From Sphingosinicella flava (lineage in GTDB: Bacteria; Pseudomonadota; Alphaproteobacteria; Sphingomonadales; Sphingomonadaceae), in assembly GCF_016025255.1 (NCBI RefSeq), contig NZ_CP065592.1:1965122-2029121 (forward strand): a DNA stretch of 64,000 bases. The letters are read 5' to 3'. Position numbers and translations under genes: made by a program. The notes below the pieces were generated by a model. The model was not told the origin of the DNA and did not search any database. It worked only from the letters and a program-made list of their open reading frames with translations. Below, piece after piece: positions 55,459-64,000 of the stretch (position 1 is the first letter of the stretch; every line of letters begins with the position of its first letter).

Positions 55459-55564
55459 AAGGGGGTGCTGTCCAGATGCGGCACAGGCTCGTGATAAACG
55501 GTTGCGCGTCAACAGATTGCGGCTAATGTCCCGGCCCGCAGATATCGTAAAAAGGACGCCATTC

Positions 55565-58453
55565 ATGCGCAGGACTATCGCCGCCTTGACCATGGCCGCA
55601 GCGTTGATGACCGGCGGATGTGCCACCGCGCCCGCCGCCGATGCTCCGGCTCTTGCATCCGCCCCGGCCGCGCAGCCGCCCGCCGATGCGGGACTCAACC
55701 GGCTCGTCCAGGCGGTGAATATTCCCTATGAGGAATTCACGCTCGACAACGGGCTTCGCGTCGTCGTGCACGAGGACCGGAAGGCGCCGGTCGTGGCAGT
55801 TTCGGTCTGGTACAATGTCGGCTCCAAGGACGAGCCCAAGGGCAAGACCGGCTTCGCCCACCTGTTCGAACATCTGATGTTCAATGGCTCGGAAAACGCG
55901 CCCGGCGATTATTTCGAGCCGCTGCGCGAGATTGGCGCGACCGATTTCAACGGCACCACCTGGTTCGACCGCACCAATTATTTCCAGACGGTGCCGACCC
56001 CGGCGCTGGAACGCGCCCTCTTCCTCGAAAGCGACCGCATGGGGCATTTGCTCGGCGCGGTGACTCAGGAAAAGCTCACCAACCAGATCGGCGTCGTGCA
56101 GAATGAAAAGAGGCAGGGCGACAACCAGCCGTTCGGCCTCGTCGAATATGCGCAGCTCGAGGCGCTGATGCCGGAAGGGCATCCCTATCATCACTCTACC
56201 ATCGGCTCGATGGCCGATCTCGATTCGGCGAGCCTTGAGGACGTGAAACAATGGTTCCGCGACAAATACGGCCCCAACAACGCCGTTCTGGTTCTCGCGG
56301 GCGATGTGTCGGCGTCTGAGGCGCGTCCGCTCGTCCAGAAATATTTCGGCGACATACCGCGCGGGCCGGTCAACACGCCTGCCGCCGCGCCGGTGCCGAC
56401 GCTTGCGGCGCCCAAGGCCGAGACGATGAAGGACCGCGTGGCCTTCACCCGCCTCTATCGCAACTGGACGGTGCCGGGCATGACCGATCCTGAATATGTG
56501 CCGCTCGACGTCGGCGCGGCGGTGCTTGGCGGCCTTGCCAGCTCGCGGCTCGACAATGAGCTGGTCCGCAAGGACCAGACCGCCGTGCGGGTATCGGCAT
56601 CGGTCCAGCCGTTTCAGCGCCTCAGCCTGTTCGAAGTGCAGGCGGACGTGAAGCCGGGCGTCGATCCGAACGTGGTTGCCCAGCGCGTCGACGCGATCAT
56701 CGCCGATCTCGTTGCCAACGGCCCGACGCAGGACGAAGTGCGTCGCGTTGTGATGCGCGATCTTTCGAGCCGCATTCAGGGCCTGGAACAGGTCGGCGGC
56801 TTCGGCGGCAAGGCGACCGCGCTTGCCGAAGGCGAACTCTATGCCGACGATGCCGGCTTCTACAAGAAGCAGCTCGCCGCTTATGCCACGGTGACGCCGG
56901 ACAGCGTGAAGGCGGCGTTGCAGAAATGGCTGAACCGTCCGGTCTATGCTCTCACCGTCGTCCCGGGCGAGCGCGACGCTTATGAGGAAGCAGCGGCATC
57001 GAAGGGTGCCGCCAGCCAGCGTCCGCGTTATTATCGCGAGCCACAGCCAGGCGAGCAGCCGATGGCGCCGCTTCCGTTCGTGGAAGGCCGCCCGTTGCCG
57101 CAGGTCGGCAGCATCCCGAACCTCGACTTCCCGGACGTGCAGCGCGCCACTTTGTCGAACGGCGTCAAGGTAACTTATGCGCAACGGACCAGCGTTCCGG
57201 TGACGCGCGTCGCCCTCGAGTTCGACGCCGGCATCGCCGCCGATCCGGCTGCCAAGCTCGGCACGCAGAGCCTGATGCTGAACCTGCTCGAGGAAGGCAC
57301 GACCAGCCGCAACTCGATCCAGATCGCGGAAGAGCAGGAGCGTCTGGGCGCTTCGATCAATCCCGGCGCGTCGCTCGATCGCACCGGCGTCACGCTGACC
57401 GCGCTGAGCGCCAACCTGGCTCCGTCGCTCGCGTTGATGGGCGACATCGTCAAGAACCCCGCCTTCGATCCCGCCGAGGTGGAGCGCATTCGCGCCCAGC
57501 AACTCGCCGGGATCGCGGCGGAAATGACGCAGCCGCAGGGCCTTGCTCTCCGTGCGCTGCCGCCCCTCCTCTATGGCGCGGCGCATCCTTATGGAAAGCC
57601 ATTCACCGGCACCGGCGATCCGGCGGCGGTGAAGGCCGTGACCCGCGACGAGCTTTTCGCCTTTCACCGGGCTTGGATCCGGCCGGACAATGCGGAAATC
57701 TTCGCGGTCAGCGACCTGCCGCTCGCAACCCTGCTGCCGCTGCTCGAAGGGCAGTTCGGCAATTGGGCGCCCGCGCCAGCGGTCAAGGGCGTCAAGAATT
57801 TCGCCGCCGTCCCGCCCGCGCCAAAGCAGCGCATCGTGCTGATCGACCGGCCGCAATCGCCGCAGTCGCTAATCCTCGCGGGCGAGGTTCTTCCATTGAA
57901 AGGCACGGATGACATTCTCGTTCTGGATTCCGCGAACGAGATATTGGGCGGCAACTTCCTGTCGCGCATTAACATGGACCTGCGCGAAACGAAGGGCTGG
58001 TCCTATGGCGCGTGGAGCCTGATCCAGATGATCGAAAACCGGATGCCCTTCATCGTCCAGGCGCCGGTGCAGGCGGACAAGACCGGTCCGGCCGTCGCCG
58101 CGATCATCGATCATGTGAAGAATTTCACCGGATCGAAGGGCGTCACCCCGGCCGAACTCCAGCGGGTGGTGAACGGCAATACGCGTGAACTGGCGGGCAA
58201 TTTCGAAACCTCTGCCGCCGTCCTTTCGGCCTTGCGCTCCAATGCCCTGTTCAACCGGCCCGACGATTATTACGAAACCCTGGCCAGCCGGTATCAGGGC
58301 ATGACCCAGCAGGCGCTCGACGATGCGGCGCGCAAGGTCATCGATCCGTCGAAGCTCGTCTGGGTGATCGTCGGCGACGCCGCGAAGGTGCGCCCACAGC
58401 TCACCTCGCTCGGCATCCCCGTGGAGGTGGTTCCCGCGCAGCCGCGGCAATAA
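55565..58453 (+). CDS. M16 family zinc metalloprotease, lipoprotein
   Basis: A 962-residue pitrilysin-type peptidase for the periplasm. The signal peptide ends in TGGC (Cys19), so it is probably lipid-anchored. The N-terminal half has the inverted zinc motif H-x-x-E-H (His99, Glu102, His103; [16 protein letters not shown]) with the downstream ligand region; the C-terminal half (from about 520) is the catalytically inactive M16 repeat that closes the chamber, with [25 protein letters not shown] in the corresponding place but no HxxEH. ATG at 55565 with AAAAGGACG in front; the longer frame goes into clpB. Divergent from clpB. Confidence 0.93.
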   Translation: MRRTIAALTMAAALMTGGCATAPAADAPALASAPAAQPPADAGLNRLVQAVNIPYEEFTLDNGLRVVVHEDRKAPVVAVSVWYNVGSKDEPKGKTGFAHLFEHLMFNGSENAPGDYFEPLREIGATDFNGTTWFDRTNYFQTVPTPALERALFLESDRMGHLLGAVTQEKLTNQIGVVQNEKRQGDNQPFGLVEYAQLEALMPEGHPYHHSTIGSMADLDSASLEDVKQWFRDKYGPNNAVLVLAGDVSASEARPLVQKYFGDIPRGPVNTPAAAPVPTLAAPKAETMKDRVAFTRLYRNWTVPGMTDPEYVPLDVGAAVLGGLASSRLDNELVRKDQTAVRVSASVQPFQRLSLFEVQADVKPGVDPNVVAQRVDAIIADLVANGPTQDEVRRVVMRDLSSRIQGLEQVGGFGGKATALAEGELYADDAGFYKKQLAAYATVTPDSVKAALQKWLNRPVYALTVVPGERDAYEEAAASKGAASQRPRYYREPQPGEQPMAPLPFVEGRPLPQVGSIPNLDFPDVQRATLSNGVKVTYAQRTSVPVTRVALEFDAGIAADPAAKLGTQSLMLNLLEEGTTSRNSIQIAEEQERLGASINPGASLDRTGVTLTALSANLAPSLALMGDIVKNPAFDPAEVERIRAQQLAGIAAEMTQPQGLALRALPPLLYGAAHPYGKPFTGTGDPAAVKAVTRDELFAFHRAWIRPDNAEIFAVSDLPLATLLPLLEGQFGNWAPAPAVKGVKNFAAVPPAPKQRIVLIDRPQSPQSLILAGEVLPLKGTDDILVLDSANEILGGNFLSRINMDLRETKGWSYGAWSLIQMIENRMPFIVQAPVQADKTGPAVAAIIDHVKNFTGSKGVTPAELQRVVNGNTRELAGNFETSAAVLSALRSNALFNRPDDYYETLASRYQGMTQQALDDAARKVIDPSKLVWVIVGDAAKVRPQLTSLGIPVEVVPAQPRQ

Positions 58454-58461
58454 CACGATCA

Positions 58462-58572
58462 ATGTCACTCCGGCGACAGCCGGAGTGACGGGCATGAATT
58501 AGGCTCCGGCGAAGGCCGAAGCCCAGCGGCGCGGGTTCCTGAGCCTGTTCCCCGGCTTCCCCCGGGGAACAG
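58462..58572. repeat. Composite of two palindromic repeat units
   Basis: First CACTCCGGCGACAGCCGGAGTG (58466-58487), a single GTCA-type hairpin; then a REPIN-like pair, CTCCGGCGAAGGCCGAAG and TTCCCCGGCTTCCCCCGGGGAA around a centre rich in GCGCGGG (58504-58571). Between the convergent M16 and purK genes. Confidence 0.75.
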
Positions 58573-58581
58573 TAAGCGCTA

Positions 58582-59649
58582 TCAGCGGAAGAGCCGGGTG
58601 ACGTGGCCCATCTTGCGGCCGGCGCGGCCTTCGCCTTTGCCATAAAGATGAAGATGCGCGGCAGGATCGGACAGGATGTCCGGCCATGTGTCGGCGTCGG
58701 CGCCGATCAAATTGGTCATTTCGACCTTTGGCGCGGTGAGTGTTGTGGCGCCAAGCGGCAGGCCGCAAATCGCCCTGATGTGATTTTCGAATTGCGACGT
58801 TGCCGCCCCCTCGATCGTCCAATGGCCGCTATTGTGGACGCGCGGCGCCATTTCGTTGAACACCGGGCCATCGGCGGACGCGAAGAATTCCAGCGTCAGC
58901 ACGCCGACATAATCGAGCGCGTCGGCGACCTTGATCGCGAGGTCCGCGGCTTCCGCGATGGCCGGGGCAAGGTCGATGCCCGCCGGAGCTTCCGACCGGT
59001 CGAGGATGCCGCCGATATGCGTGTTGCGCGGCGCATCCCACAAGATCGTCTCACCGGAAGCGGCGCGGCAGAGCAGGATCGAAAATTCCGCATGAAAGGC
59101 GACAAACCGCTCCAGCACGGCGGGCGCGCCGCCGAGCGCTTCGATGGCGTCCTCGGCATCGGCCGGCGTGCGCAAGCGTGCCTGACCCTTGCCGTCATAG
59201 CCCATGCGCCGTGTCTTAAGGACGGCCGGAGTACCGATGCGATCGAGCGCGGCCTTCAGATCCTCCAGGCTGTCCACCGCCGCGAACGGAGCGGGCCGCC
59301 CGCCGAGCGAGACGGCGAATTCCTTTTCGGCAAGCCGGTCCTGGGCGATCTCCAACGCCCGGGGCGAAGGGTGAAGCCGCGCTCTCGCGGCAAGGGCGGC
59401 GAGCGGGGCCACAGGAATATTCTCGAATTCATACGTCACGACATCGACGCTGGCGGCGAAGCGGGCGAGCGCCGCCTCATCCTCATAAGCCCCTCGCGTG
59501 AAGAAAGCCGACACTTCGGCGGCCGGAGAATCAGCCTCGGGCGCGTAGATATGAACCTTATAGCCCAGCTGCGCCGCCGCCATTGCCAGCATCCGGCCGA
59601 GCTGGCCGCCGCCGATGATGCCGATGATGGAGCCGGGCGGGACGATCAC
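58582..59649 (-). CDS. purK: 5-(carboxyamino)imidazole ribonucleotide synthase
   Basis: ATP-grasp enzyme carboxylating AIR to N5-CAIR, substrate of PurE. The 355 residues start with GTG ([24 protein letters not shown]) overlapping the purE stop codon (GTGA at 59646-59649), which decides the start. Seen are [29 protein letters not shown], the carboxylate-binding [17 protein letters not shown] and the C-terminal [37 protein letters not shown]. Confidence 0.96.
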   Translation of the reverse strand: MIVPPGSIIGIIGGGQLGRMLAMAAAQLGYKVHIYAPEADSPAAEVSAFFTRGAYEDEAALARFAASVDVVTYEFENIPVAPLAALAARARLHPSPRALEIAQDRLAEKEFAVSLGGRPAPFAAVDSLEDLKAALDRIGTPAVLKTRRMGYDGKGQARLRTPADAEDAIEALGGAPAVLERFVAFHAEFSILLCRAASGETILWDAPRNTHIGGILDRSEAPAGIDLAPAIAEAADLAIKVADALDYVGVLTLEFFASADGPVFNEMAPRVHNSGHWTIEGAATSQFENHIRAICGLPLGATTLTAPKVEMTNLIGADADTWPDILSDPAAHLHLYGKGEGRAGRKMGHVTRLFR

Positions 59650-60134
59650 TGCGGTCGTTCGGCCACTTTGTCGGTCTGTTCACGCCGCCAGGCGTCGAGC
59701 CGGCCGGCCAGCGCCGCGTCCGTGCCCGCGAGGATCGCGGCGGCGAGGAGGGCGGCGTTGACCGCCCCCGCCTTGCCGATGGCGAGCGTCCCGACCGGAA
59801 TGCCGGCGGGCATCTGGACGATGGAAAGTAGGCTGTCCATGCCGGACAAAGCCTTGGATTCCACGGGCACGCCGAGTACCGGCACGCGCGTCATCGCCGC
59901 GGCCATGCCGGGCAGGTGCGCCGCCCCGCCCGCGCCCGCGATGATCGCGCGCAGGCCGCGCTCCGCCGCGCTCTTGGCATAATCGTAGAGCCGGTCCGGC
60001 GTGCGGTGGGCGGAGACGATGCGGGTCTCGTGCGGCACCTCGAGCGTGTCCAGCGTCTCGGCGGCATGGCGCATCGTATCCCAATCGGACTGGCTGCCCA
60101 TGATGATGCCGATAAGCGGCGCTTCCTCTGCCAT
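59646..60134 (-). CDS. purE: N5-carboxyaminoimidazole ribonucleotide mutase
   Basis: Rearranges N5-CAIR to CAIR in purine synthesis. The 162 residues from [25 protein letters not shown] show the substrate motifs [25 protein letters not shown] and [13 protein letters not shown], plus [33 protein letters not shown]. Class I PurE by these residues. Coupled to purK. Start placed at the family N-terminus rather than 20 codons upstream. Confidence 0.96.
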   Translation of the reverse strand: MAEEAPLIGIIMGSQSDWDTMRHAAETLDTLEVPHETRIVSAHRTPDRLYDYAKSAAERGLRAIIAGAGGAAHLPGMAAAMTRVPVLGVPVESKALSGMDSLLSIVQMPAGIPVGTLAIGKAGAVNAALLAAAILAGTDAALAGRLDAWRREQTDKVAERPQ

Positions 60135-60197
60135 TCCCCGTCTTCCCTTGTCCGGCGAAGCGGCACGTCTAGCGGGGGAGAGGGGCGGGTGCAATTA

Positions 60198-60317
60198 CTA
60201 AGCCCTCCCCTTCGATGGGGAGGGGTTGGGGTGGGGTGATGCTTCCGGAAAGATCGCGATCTACGTCGTAGATCACCCCCACCCAGCCTCCCCCATCAAG
60301 GGAGGGGTGTTGGGGGC
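60198..60317. repeat. Long inverted repeat of a second family (CCCTCCCC type)
   Basis: Outer arms CTAAGCCC and GGGGGCTTA, then CCCTCCCCTTCGATGGGGAG at the left and CTCCCCCATCAAGGGAGGGG at the right, each self-pairing, around GGTGGGGTGATG...GATCACCCCCACC and a central GATCTACGTCGTAGATC. It joins the purE upstream region and the gpmA stop codon. Confidence 0.85.
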
Positions 60318-61004
60318 TTATCTATCCTTCAGATAATAGCGATCGGTGGCGTTTAGCCCCTCGTCCAGCTCATAGACGATCGGCTGACCCGTCGGGATTT
60401 CGAGGCCGGTAATCTCAGCATCGGAAATGCCGGAGAGATGCTTCACCAGCGCGCGGAGCGAATTGCCGTGGGCGGAGATGAGGACGCGATTTCCGGCCTT
60501 CAGCGCCGGGGCGATCCGCTCTTCCCAATAAGGCAGAACGCGGGCGATGGTGTCTTTCAAGCTCTCCGTTTTCGGAATGGCGATGCCCTTGTAACGCCGG
60601 TCGTTGGTGAGATCGAAGCCGCCGCCCGTCTCCATCGCCGGCGGCGGAATGTCGAAGGAGCGGCGCCAGATATGCACCTGTTCGTCGCCATGCTTGGCCG
60701 CCGTCTCGGCTTTGTCGAGGCCGGTGAGTCCGCCATAATGGCGCTCGTTCAACCGCCAATGCTTTTCGACCGGCAGCCAGAGGCGGCCCATATGTTCGAG
60801 CGCCAGGTGCAGCGTTTTGATCGCCCGGGTTTGAAGACTGGTGAAGCAGAGATCGAAATCGAGCCCCTTGGCGGCCATCAATTCGCCTGCGGCCCGGGCC
60901 TCGGCAGCTCCCTGTTCGGTCAGGTCCACGTCCCACCAGCCGGTGAAGCGGTTTTCCAGGTTCCAGGCGGACTGGCCGTGGCGGATGAGAACGAGCGTCG
61001 GCAT
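60318..61004 (-). CDS. gpmA: 2,3-bisphosphoglycerate-dependent phosphoglycerate mutase
   Basis: Glycolytic/gluconeogenic mutase. The 228 residues from [32 protein letters not shown] carry the phosphohistidine motif RHG (His9) and the second His in [38 protein letters not shown] is the substrate loop. GAAGAAATA lies ahead of the ATG. The start codon shares one base with the stop codon of the carboxypeptidase gene upstream (TAATG), so the three minus-strand genes from 62739 are probably one operon. Confidence 0.95.
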   Translation of the reverse strand: MPTLVLIRHGQSAWNLENRFTGWWDVDLTEQGAAEARAAGELMAAKGLDFDLCFTSLQTRAIKTLHLALEHMGRLWLPVEKHWRLNERHYGGLTGLDKAETAAKHGDEQVHIWRRSFDIPPPAMETGGGFDLTNDRRYKGIAIPKTESLKDTIARVLPYWEERIAPALKAGNRVLISAHGNSLRALVKHLSGISDAEITGLEIPTGQPIVYELDEGLNATDRYYLKDR

Positions 61005-62137
61005 TATTTCTTCCGCGCTTCCAGATCGGGCAGAATGGCGTGGAGGGCATCGAGACAGCTCTTCGCCAGCGCACGGCTCCTGCCAGTAGACCAACCGTAA
61101 TCCGGGTCGGGCAGGTCGCCATTGTCCTTGAACGGCATTTCCAGCGTCATCGATACCGCACCGTAGCGTTCGGCGAGCTGGGCGGTGGACATGGACAGGT
61201 TCGCCTTGCCGGGCGCCGCGATCTCATAGCCCTTTTCGGTCTGGAAATCGGGAGACAGAACGACCAGCTTCTCGGCGAACCGATCAAACAGCGCCTGCTG
61301 ATCCTTCTTCCAGGACGGAATGCCTTCGAACCCGGCGAGAAAGTTGGCGGCGATGGCTTCGTCGCCATGGACGTCCATCGCGAAATCGACGCCGGTCTTG
61401 TCCATCTCCTCCCGGACATAGAGCACTTCCGGGCTGCGCTCGGCGCTCGGGTCGTGCCATTCGCGGTTCAAATTGACGCCCGCCGCATTGGTGCGCAGAT
61501 GTCCGCGCCGCGACCCGTCCGGATTCATGTTCGGCACGATATGGAAGGTCGCTTTTTCGCGCAGCCGCCGCGTCACCGGATCGGAATCGTCGAGCAGCTT
61601 TTCGAGCGCGCCTTCCATCCACCATTCCGCCATCGTCTCGCCGGGATGCTGGCGCGCATAGAGCCACACCTGCAGCGGGCCTCCGGCGAGCTTCAGATAA
61701 TCGAGCTCCTGCCCATCCAGCGTCTGGCCGAGCGAGCGATGCGCGATATCGGGATGCTCGGCGGCCTCGGCGATCAGATCGTGGTGCCGCTCCATCGTAT
61801 AGGGCGCGAAATAGGCGACCCACAGGCTGTTCGCGTCCGGCGTCACGCTTATGGTGAGGACGCCGTCCGCATAGCTCGTGTCGGCCAGCGCCCATTCCTC
61901 GCGATCATAGGAAATGCGCGCCTGATAGCCGTCCCACCCGTTGGGGTAGGCCGATCCTCCGCAATTCAGGATGCGCAATTCCACATCCTGCCCTTCCGCA
62001 TTGGAGACGCGGAAATAGAACCATTGGTAGAAATCGGACTGGTGATCCTTGACGATCTCCAGGTCCGCGCTCGTGCCGTCGATCCCGACGACGCGGATGT
62101 TGCCGCCGTCGAAGGCGCTCGAAATGGATAGGGTCAT
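61004..62137 (-). CDS. M14-type cytosolic carboxypeptidase
   Basis: A 377-residue zinc carboxypeptidase of the Nna1/CCP-like subgroup. The N-terminal beta-sandwich (about 1-120) has the hallmark FDGGNI and QWFYFRVSN; the catalytic domain carries His164 and Glu167 ([16 protein letters not shown]), His257 (DVHGDE) and the general-base region [11 protein letters not shown]. No signal peptide, so cytosolic. Eukaryotic relatives remove glutamates from tubulin; bacterial substrates are not known. Overlaps the DUF4136 gene by four bases (ATGA) and gpmA by one. Confidence 0.9.
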   Translation of the reverse strand: MTLSISSAFDGGNIRVVGIDGTSADLEIVKDHQSDFYQWFYFRVSNAEGQDVELRILNCGGSAYPNGWDGYQARISYDREEWALADTSYADGVLTISVTPDANSLWVAYFAPYTMERHHDLIAEAAEHPDIAHRSLGQTLDGQELDYLKLAGGPLQVWLYARQHPGETMAEWWMEGALEKLLDDSDPVTRRLREKATFHIVPNMNPDGSRRGHLRTNAAGVNLNREWHDPSAERSPEVLYVREEMDKTGVDFAMDVHGDEAIAANFLAGFEGIPSWKKDQQALFDRFAEKLVVLSPDFQTEKGYEIAAPGKANLSMSTAQLAERYGAVSMTLEMPFKDNGDLPDPDYGWSTGRSRALAKSCLDALHAILPDLEARKK

Positions 62138-62739
62138 GGCACGCTGATAGTGCGACCCGACTCTCCGGGGAAGTCCCGAAACAGCGCATCGGCGAGCTTT
62201 TCGACCGCGACGGTGCGCTGGGCGAGCGGCGCGTCCGCGCGCGCCTCCGTCGATGCGCGGCCTTCCCAGAATACCTCGCCATTCGACCGCCGCTTGATGC
62301 GGACCTCGAGCTCGGTGCCAACGATCTCGCGCGACCGGCTGCGGCCGACCGGCACGTCGACGCCGACACCCACGCCGACGCCGCTGCGGTAACCGCCCGT
62401 CGATCCGCCGATGCCGATGCTGATCGGCGAGCGGCGGGCGAGCGCCTCGCGGCTGCCCTGCTCGACGTCGATCATCGCGACCTGTTCCGACTGGCCGTTC
62501 GGCACCACCGTCCAGCCGAGCCGTGTGAGCTGCCGGGCGACCGCGTCGGCATAAGCGCGGAATTCGAGCCCGTTCTGATCGGCCGGATCGAACGCCTCGA
62601 CCGCGATTTGCCCGCGCGCGATGGGCTGGCCCAGGTGGAAGCGCGCCACCTGGGACGGCGCCTCGCGCTCGGTGGTGGCGCAAGCGGTGAGGGCGAGGGC
62701 GGAGGCGGCAACCGCCAAGCGCAGGAAAACAGCTTTCAT
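62134..62739 (-). CDS. DUF4136 family lipoprotein
   Basis: A 201-residue exported protein with lipobox LTAC (Cys20) and a DUF4136 body (FHLGQPIARGQIAVEAFDPADQNGLEFRAYADAVARQLTRLGW, then a glycine-rich strand region GIGGSTGGYRSGVGVGVGVDVPVG and a closing VEKLADALFRDFPG). Family function unknown; members are envelope lipoproteins. First gene of the operon with the M14 carboxypeptidase and gpmA; divergent from galE. Confidence 0.87.
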   Translation of the reverse strand: MKAVFLRLAVAASALALTACATTEREAPSQVARFHLGQPIARGQIAVEAFDPADQNGLEFRAYADAVARQLTRLGWTVVPNGQSEQVAMIDVEQGSREALARRSPISIGIGGSTGGYRSGVGVGVGVDVPVGRSRSREIVGTELEVRIKRRSNGEVFWEGRASTEARADAPLAQRTVAVEKLADALFRDFPGESGRTISVP

Positions 62740-62743
62740 GCCG

Positions 62744-62771
62744 GGAACTCTCCATTATGTGCGGTCGTATT
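62744..62771 (+). promoter_or_regulatory. Possible EcfG-type (general stress) promoter for galE
   Basis: GGAAC-N17-CGTATT resembles the alphaproteobacterial EcfG consensus GGAAC-N16/17-CGTT, with one mismatch in the -10 part. It is 63 bases before the galE ATG. Weak evidence. Confidence 0.3.
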
Positions 62772-62833
62772 GACGCTGAAACGAACCCGGTGCCTTTTCG
62801 CTGCATCGGATACGATCATCAAGGGAGAGAAGA

Positions 62834-63841
62834 ATGACGACGCCGAAGATTCCGGTGCTGGTGACGGGCGGCGCGGGCTATATCGGAAGCCATGCGGTGC
62901 TGGCCCTGCTCGACGCCGGTTGGCCGGTGGCGGTGATCGACAATCTGACGACCGGCTTCCGCTGGGCCATTCCGGAAGGCGTCGCTTTCTACCAGGGCGA
63001 CATTGCGGACCAGGAGTTGGTGGCGCGGATCATCCAAGAGCAAGGCATCAAGGCGATCATGCATTTCGCCGGATCGGTCGTCGTTCCGGAATCGGTCGAA
63101 AACCCGCTCAAATATTACGAGAACAATACGGTGAAGAGCCGCGCCCTGATCGAGAGCGCGGTGAAGGGCGGCGTGCCGCACATCATCTTCTCCTCGACCG
63201 CCGCGACCTACGGTACGCCCGAGCAGGTGCCGGTCACTGAGGACATGCGCACCCAGCCGATCAACCCTTATGGCTGGTCGAAGCTGATGACCGAACGCAT
63301 GCTGGCCGATGTCGCCTTCGCGCATCCGATCAACTATTGCGCGCTCCGCTATTTCAACGTCGCCGGTGCCGACCCAGAGGGGCGCTCGGGCCAATCGACG
63401 GCGGGCGCCACGCACCTCATCAAGGTGGCGGTGGAAGCGGCGACGGGCAAGCGCGGCCATGTCTCGGTCTTCGGCACCGATTACGACACGCCGGACGGCA
63501 CCGGCATCCGCGACTATATCCATGTCAGCGACCTCGCCGCCGCCCATGTCCACGCCCTCGAGAAGCTGATCGAGGAGCCGGAAAAGAGCCACATCATGAA
63601 TTGCGGCTACAGCCGTGGCTTCTCCGTGCTTGAAGTGCTCGATGCGGTCGACCGCGTCACCAACATGACGATCGCGCGGCGGATGGAGCCGCGCCGCGCG
63701 GGTGATCCGGGCGAGCTCGTCTCCGATAATCGAACGATCCTCGCGACTCTTCCTTGGCGGCCCCAGCGCGACCAACTGGACGTCATCGTGCAGGATGCCC
63801 TCGCCTGGGAGCGCAAGCTCGCCGAGCGGCAGGGCGCTTGA
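62834..63841 (+). CDS. galE: UDP-glucose 4-epimerase
   Basis: Interconverts UDP-glucose and UDP-galactose for polysaccharide synthesis. The 335-residue extended SDR has GGAGYIG near the N-terminus for NAD, the active-site FSSTAATYG with catalytic Ser/Thr, YGWSKLM (Y-x3-K) and the substrate motifs RYFNVAGADPEGRSGQS and VFGTDYDTPDGTGIRDYIHVSDLA. GGGAGAGAAG precedes the ATG. Monocistronic, with its own terminator. Confidence 0.95.
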   Translation: MTTPKIPVLVTGGAGYIGSHAVLALLDAGWPVAVIDNLTTGFRWAIPEGVAFYQGDIADQELVARIIQEQGIKAIMHFAGSVVVPESVENPLKYYENNTVKSRALIESAVKGGVPHIIFSSTAATYGTPEQVPVTEDMRTQPINPYGWSKLMTERMLADVAFAHPINYCALRYFNVAGADPEGRSGQSTAGATHLIKVAVEAATGKRGHVSVFGTDYDTPDGTGIRDYIHVSDLAAAHVHALEKLIEEPEKSHIMNCGYSRGFSVLEVLDAVDRVTNMTIARRMEPRRAGDPGELVSDNRTILATLPWRPQRDQLDVIVQDALAWERKLAERQGA

Positions 63842-63845
63842 CTTG

Positions 63846-63881
63846 GAAGGCGCCTCTCCGTAGGGGAGCGCCTTCAATTTT
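63846..63881 (+). terminator. Rho-independent terminator after galE
   Basis: Outer stem GAAGGCGC/GCGCCTTC (63846-63853 with 63868-63875), inner TCTCC/GGGGA pairs, then AATTTT. Five bases after the galE stop codon. Confidence 0.8.
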
Positions 63882-63916
63882 CCAGTAATTCAGAATCGAA
63901 AGACAGGCTTAAGGCC

Positions 63917-64000
63917 ATGAAGATCCGCAATTCCTTGAAGTCCCTGAAGTCGCGCCATCGTGACTGCCGCGTGATCCGCCGCCGGGGCCGCACCTACGTC
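63917..64000 (+). CDS. rpmJ: 50S ribosomal protein L36 (cut by the window end)
   Basis: The first 28 codons read [28 protein letters not shown], matching the alphaproteobacterial L36 form, which lacks the four zinc ligands of the C+ type. The remaining dozen or so codons lie outside the window. TTAAGG lies just ahead of the ATG. Confidence 0.92.
   Translation, partial: MKIRNSLKSLKSRHRDCRVIRRRGRTYV

Noticed and set aside
55405-55564. CIRCE (HrcA) element before clpB
   Set aside because: The inverted repeat present (GTGTTGC/GCAACAC) does not match TTAGCACTC-N9-GAGTGCTAA in sequence or spacing.
55523-57856. 777-codon open frame antisense to the M16 protease
   Set aside because: Repetitive Arg/His/Asp/Ala-rich translation typical of the complementary strand of a GC-rich gene.
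62819-63877. 352-codon open frame antisense to galE
   Set aside because: galE on the plus strand is certain and the antisense protein has no family features.

Overview
The window is a chromosomal segment of a high-GC alphaproteobacterium, most likely a member of the Sphingomonadales. The call rests on the gene content: TonB-dependent receptors and a separate TonB, COQ9, a CBP3-type cytochrome bc1 assembly chaperone, DUF1489 and DUF2093 proteins, a large riboflavin synthase/DHBP synthase cluster, an alphaproteobacterial-type L36, and many short nested palindromes at gene ends. Almost all of it is densely packed housekeeping DNA. I saw no tRNA, rRNA, CRISPR array, prophage or insertion sequence, and no gene-free gap above 300 bases.

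Layout. 1-10.6 kb: the 3' end of a TonB-dependent receptor, then mutS-glnD (minus), maeB (plus), bamE (minus) and a CBP3-like gene coupled to a DUF177 gene. 10.7-16.6 kb: ssb and feoAB reading left, a small gene diverging from feoA behind Fur-like and FNR-like sites, coq9, a DMT exporter and an old yellow enzyme. 16.7-21.1 kb: a riboflavin cluster (membrane protein, ribD, ribE, ribBA, ribH) and tonB. 21.2-31.7 kb: gltX, prs, a short-chain dehydrogenase, rpmI-rplT, an AT-richer orphan gene, a DUF5996 gene, pheST and a pair of beta-solenoid GIN-domain proteins. 31.7-36.1 kb: a DUF1489 gene, mgtE, a cyclophilin, a second dehydrogenase and a LysR regulator whose upstream region holds two dyads and a possible terminated small transcript. 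36.1-43.2 kb: a CDC48-type double AAA ATPase, an MFS transporter, a phospholipid-methyltransferase-like gene beside a cardiolipin-synthase-like gene, rpoZ, an alkyltransferase and tadA. 43.3-49.6 kb: an OmpA lipoprotein, a CorC/CNNM protein, two small membrane proteins, and purD and xseA with overlapping start codons. 49.5-52.9 kb: an AT-richer TonB-dependent receptor that looks like imported DNA spliced between two gene 3' ends. 52.8-64 kb: clpB, an M16 protease, purEK, gpmA with an M14 cytosolic-type carboxypeptidase and a DUF4136 lipoprotein, galE and the start of rpmJ.

The most interesting signals are (1) a DHBP synthase with an N-terminal XRE-like helix-turn-helix, a perfect 18-bp palindrome just upstream of its own gene, and a GTP cyclohydrolase II-like half without a single cysteine; (2) the LysR upstream region, where two LysR-type dyads face a terminated non-coding stretch with an exposed CUCCU motif; (3) the feoAB/small-gene divergent region with Fur-like and FNR-like boxes; (4) the low-GC receptor segment whose edges lie inside the 3' ends of the DUF2093 gene and clpB; and (5) at least a dozen nested inverted repeats of REPIN architecture placed at gene ends. 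All functional statements are read from the sequence and family knowledge; no database search was run.
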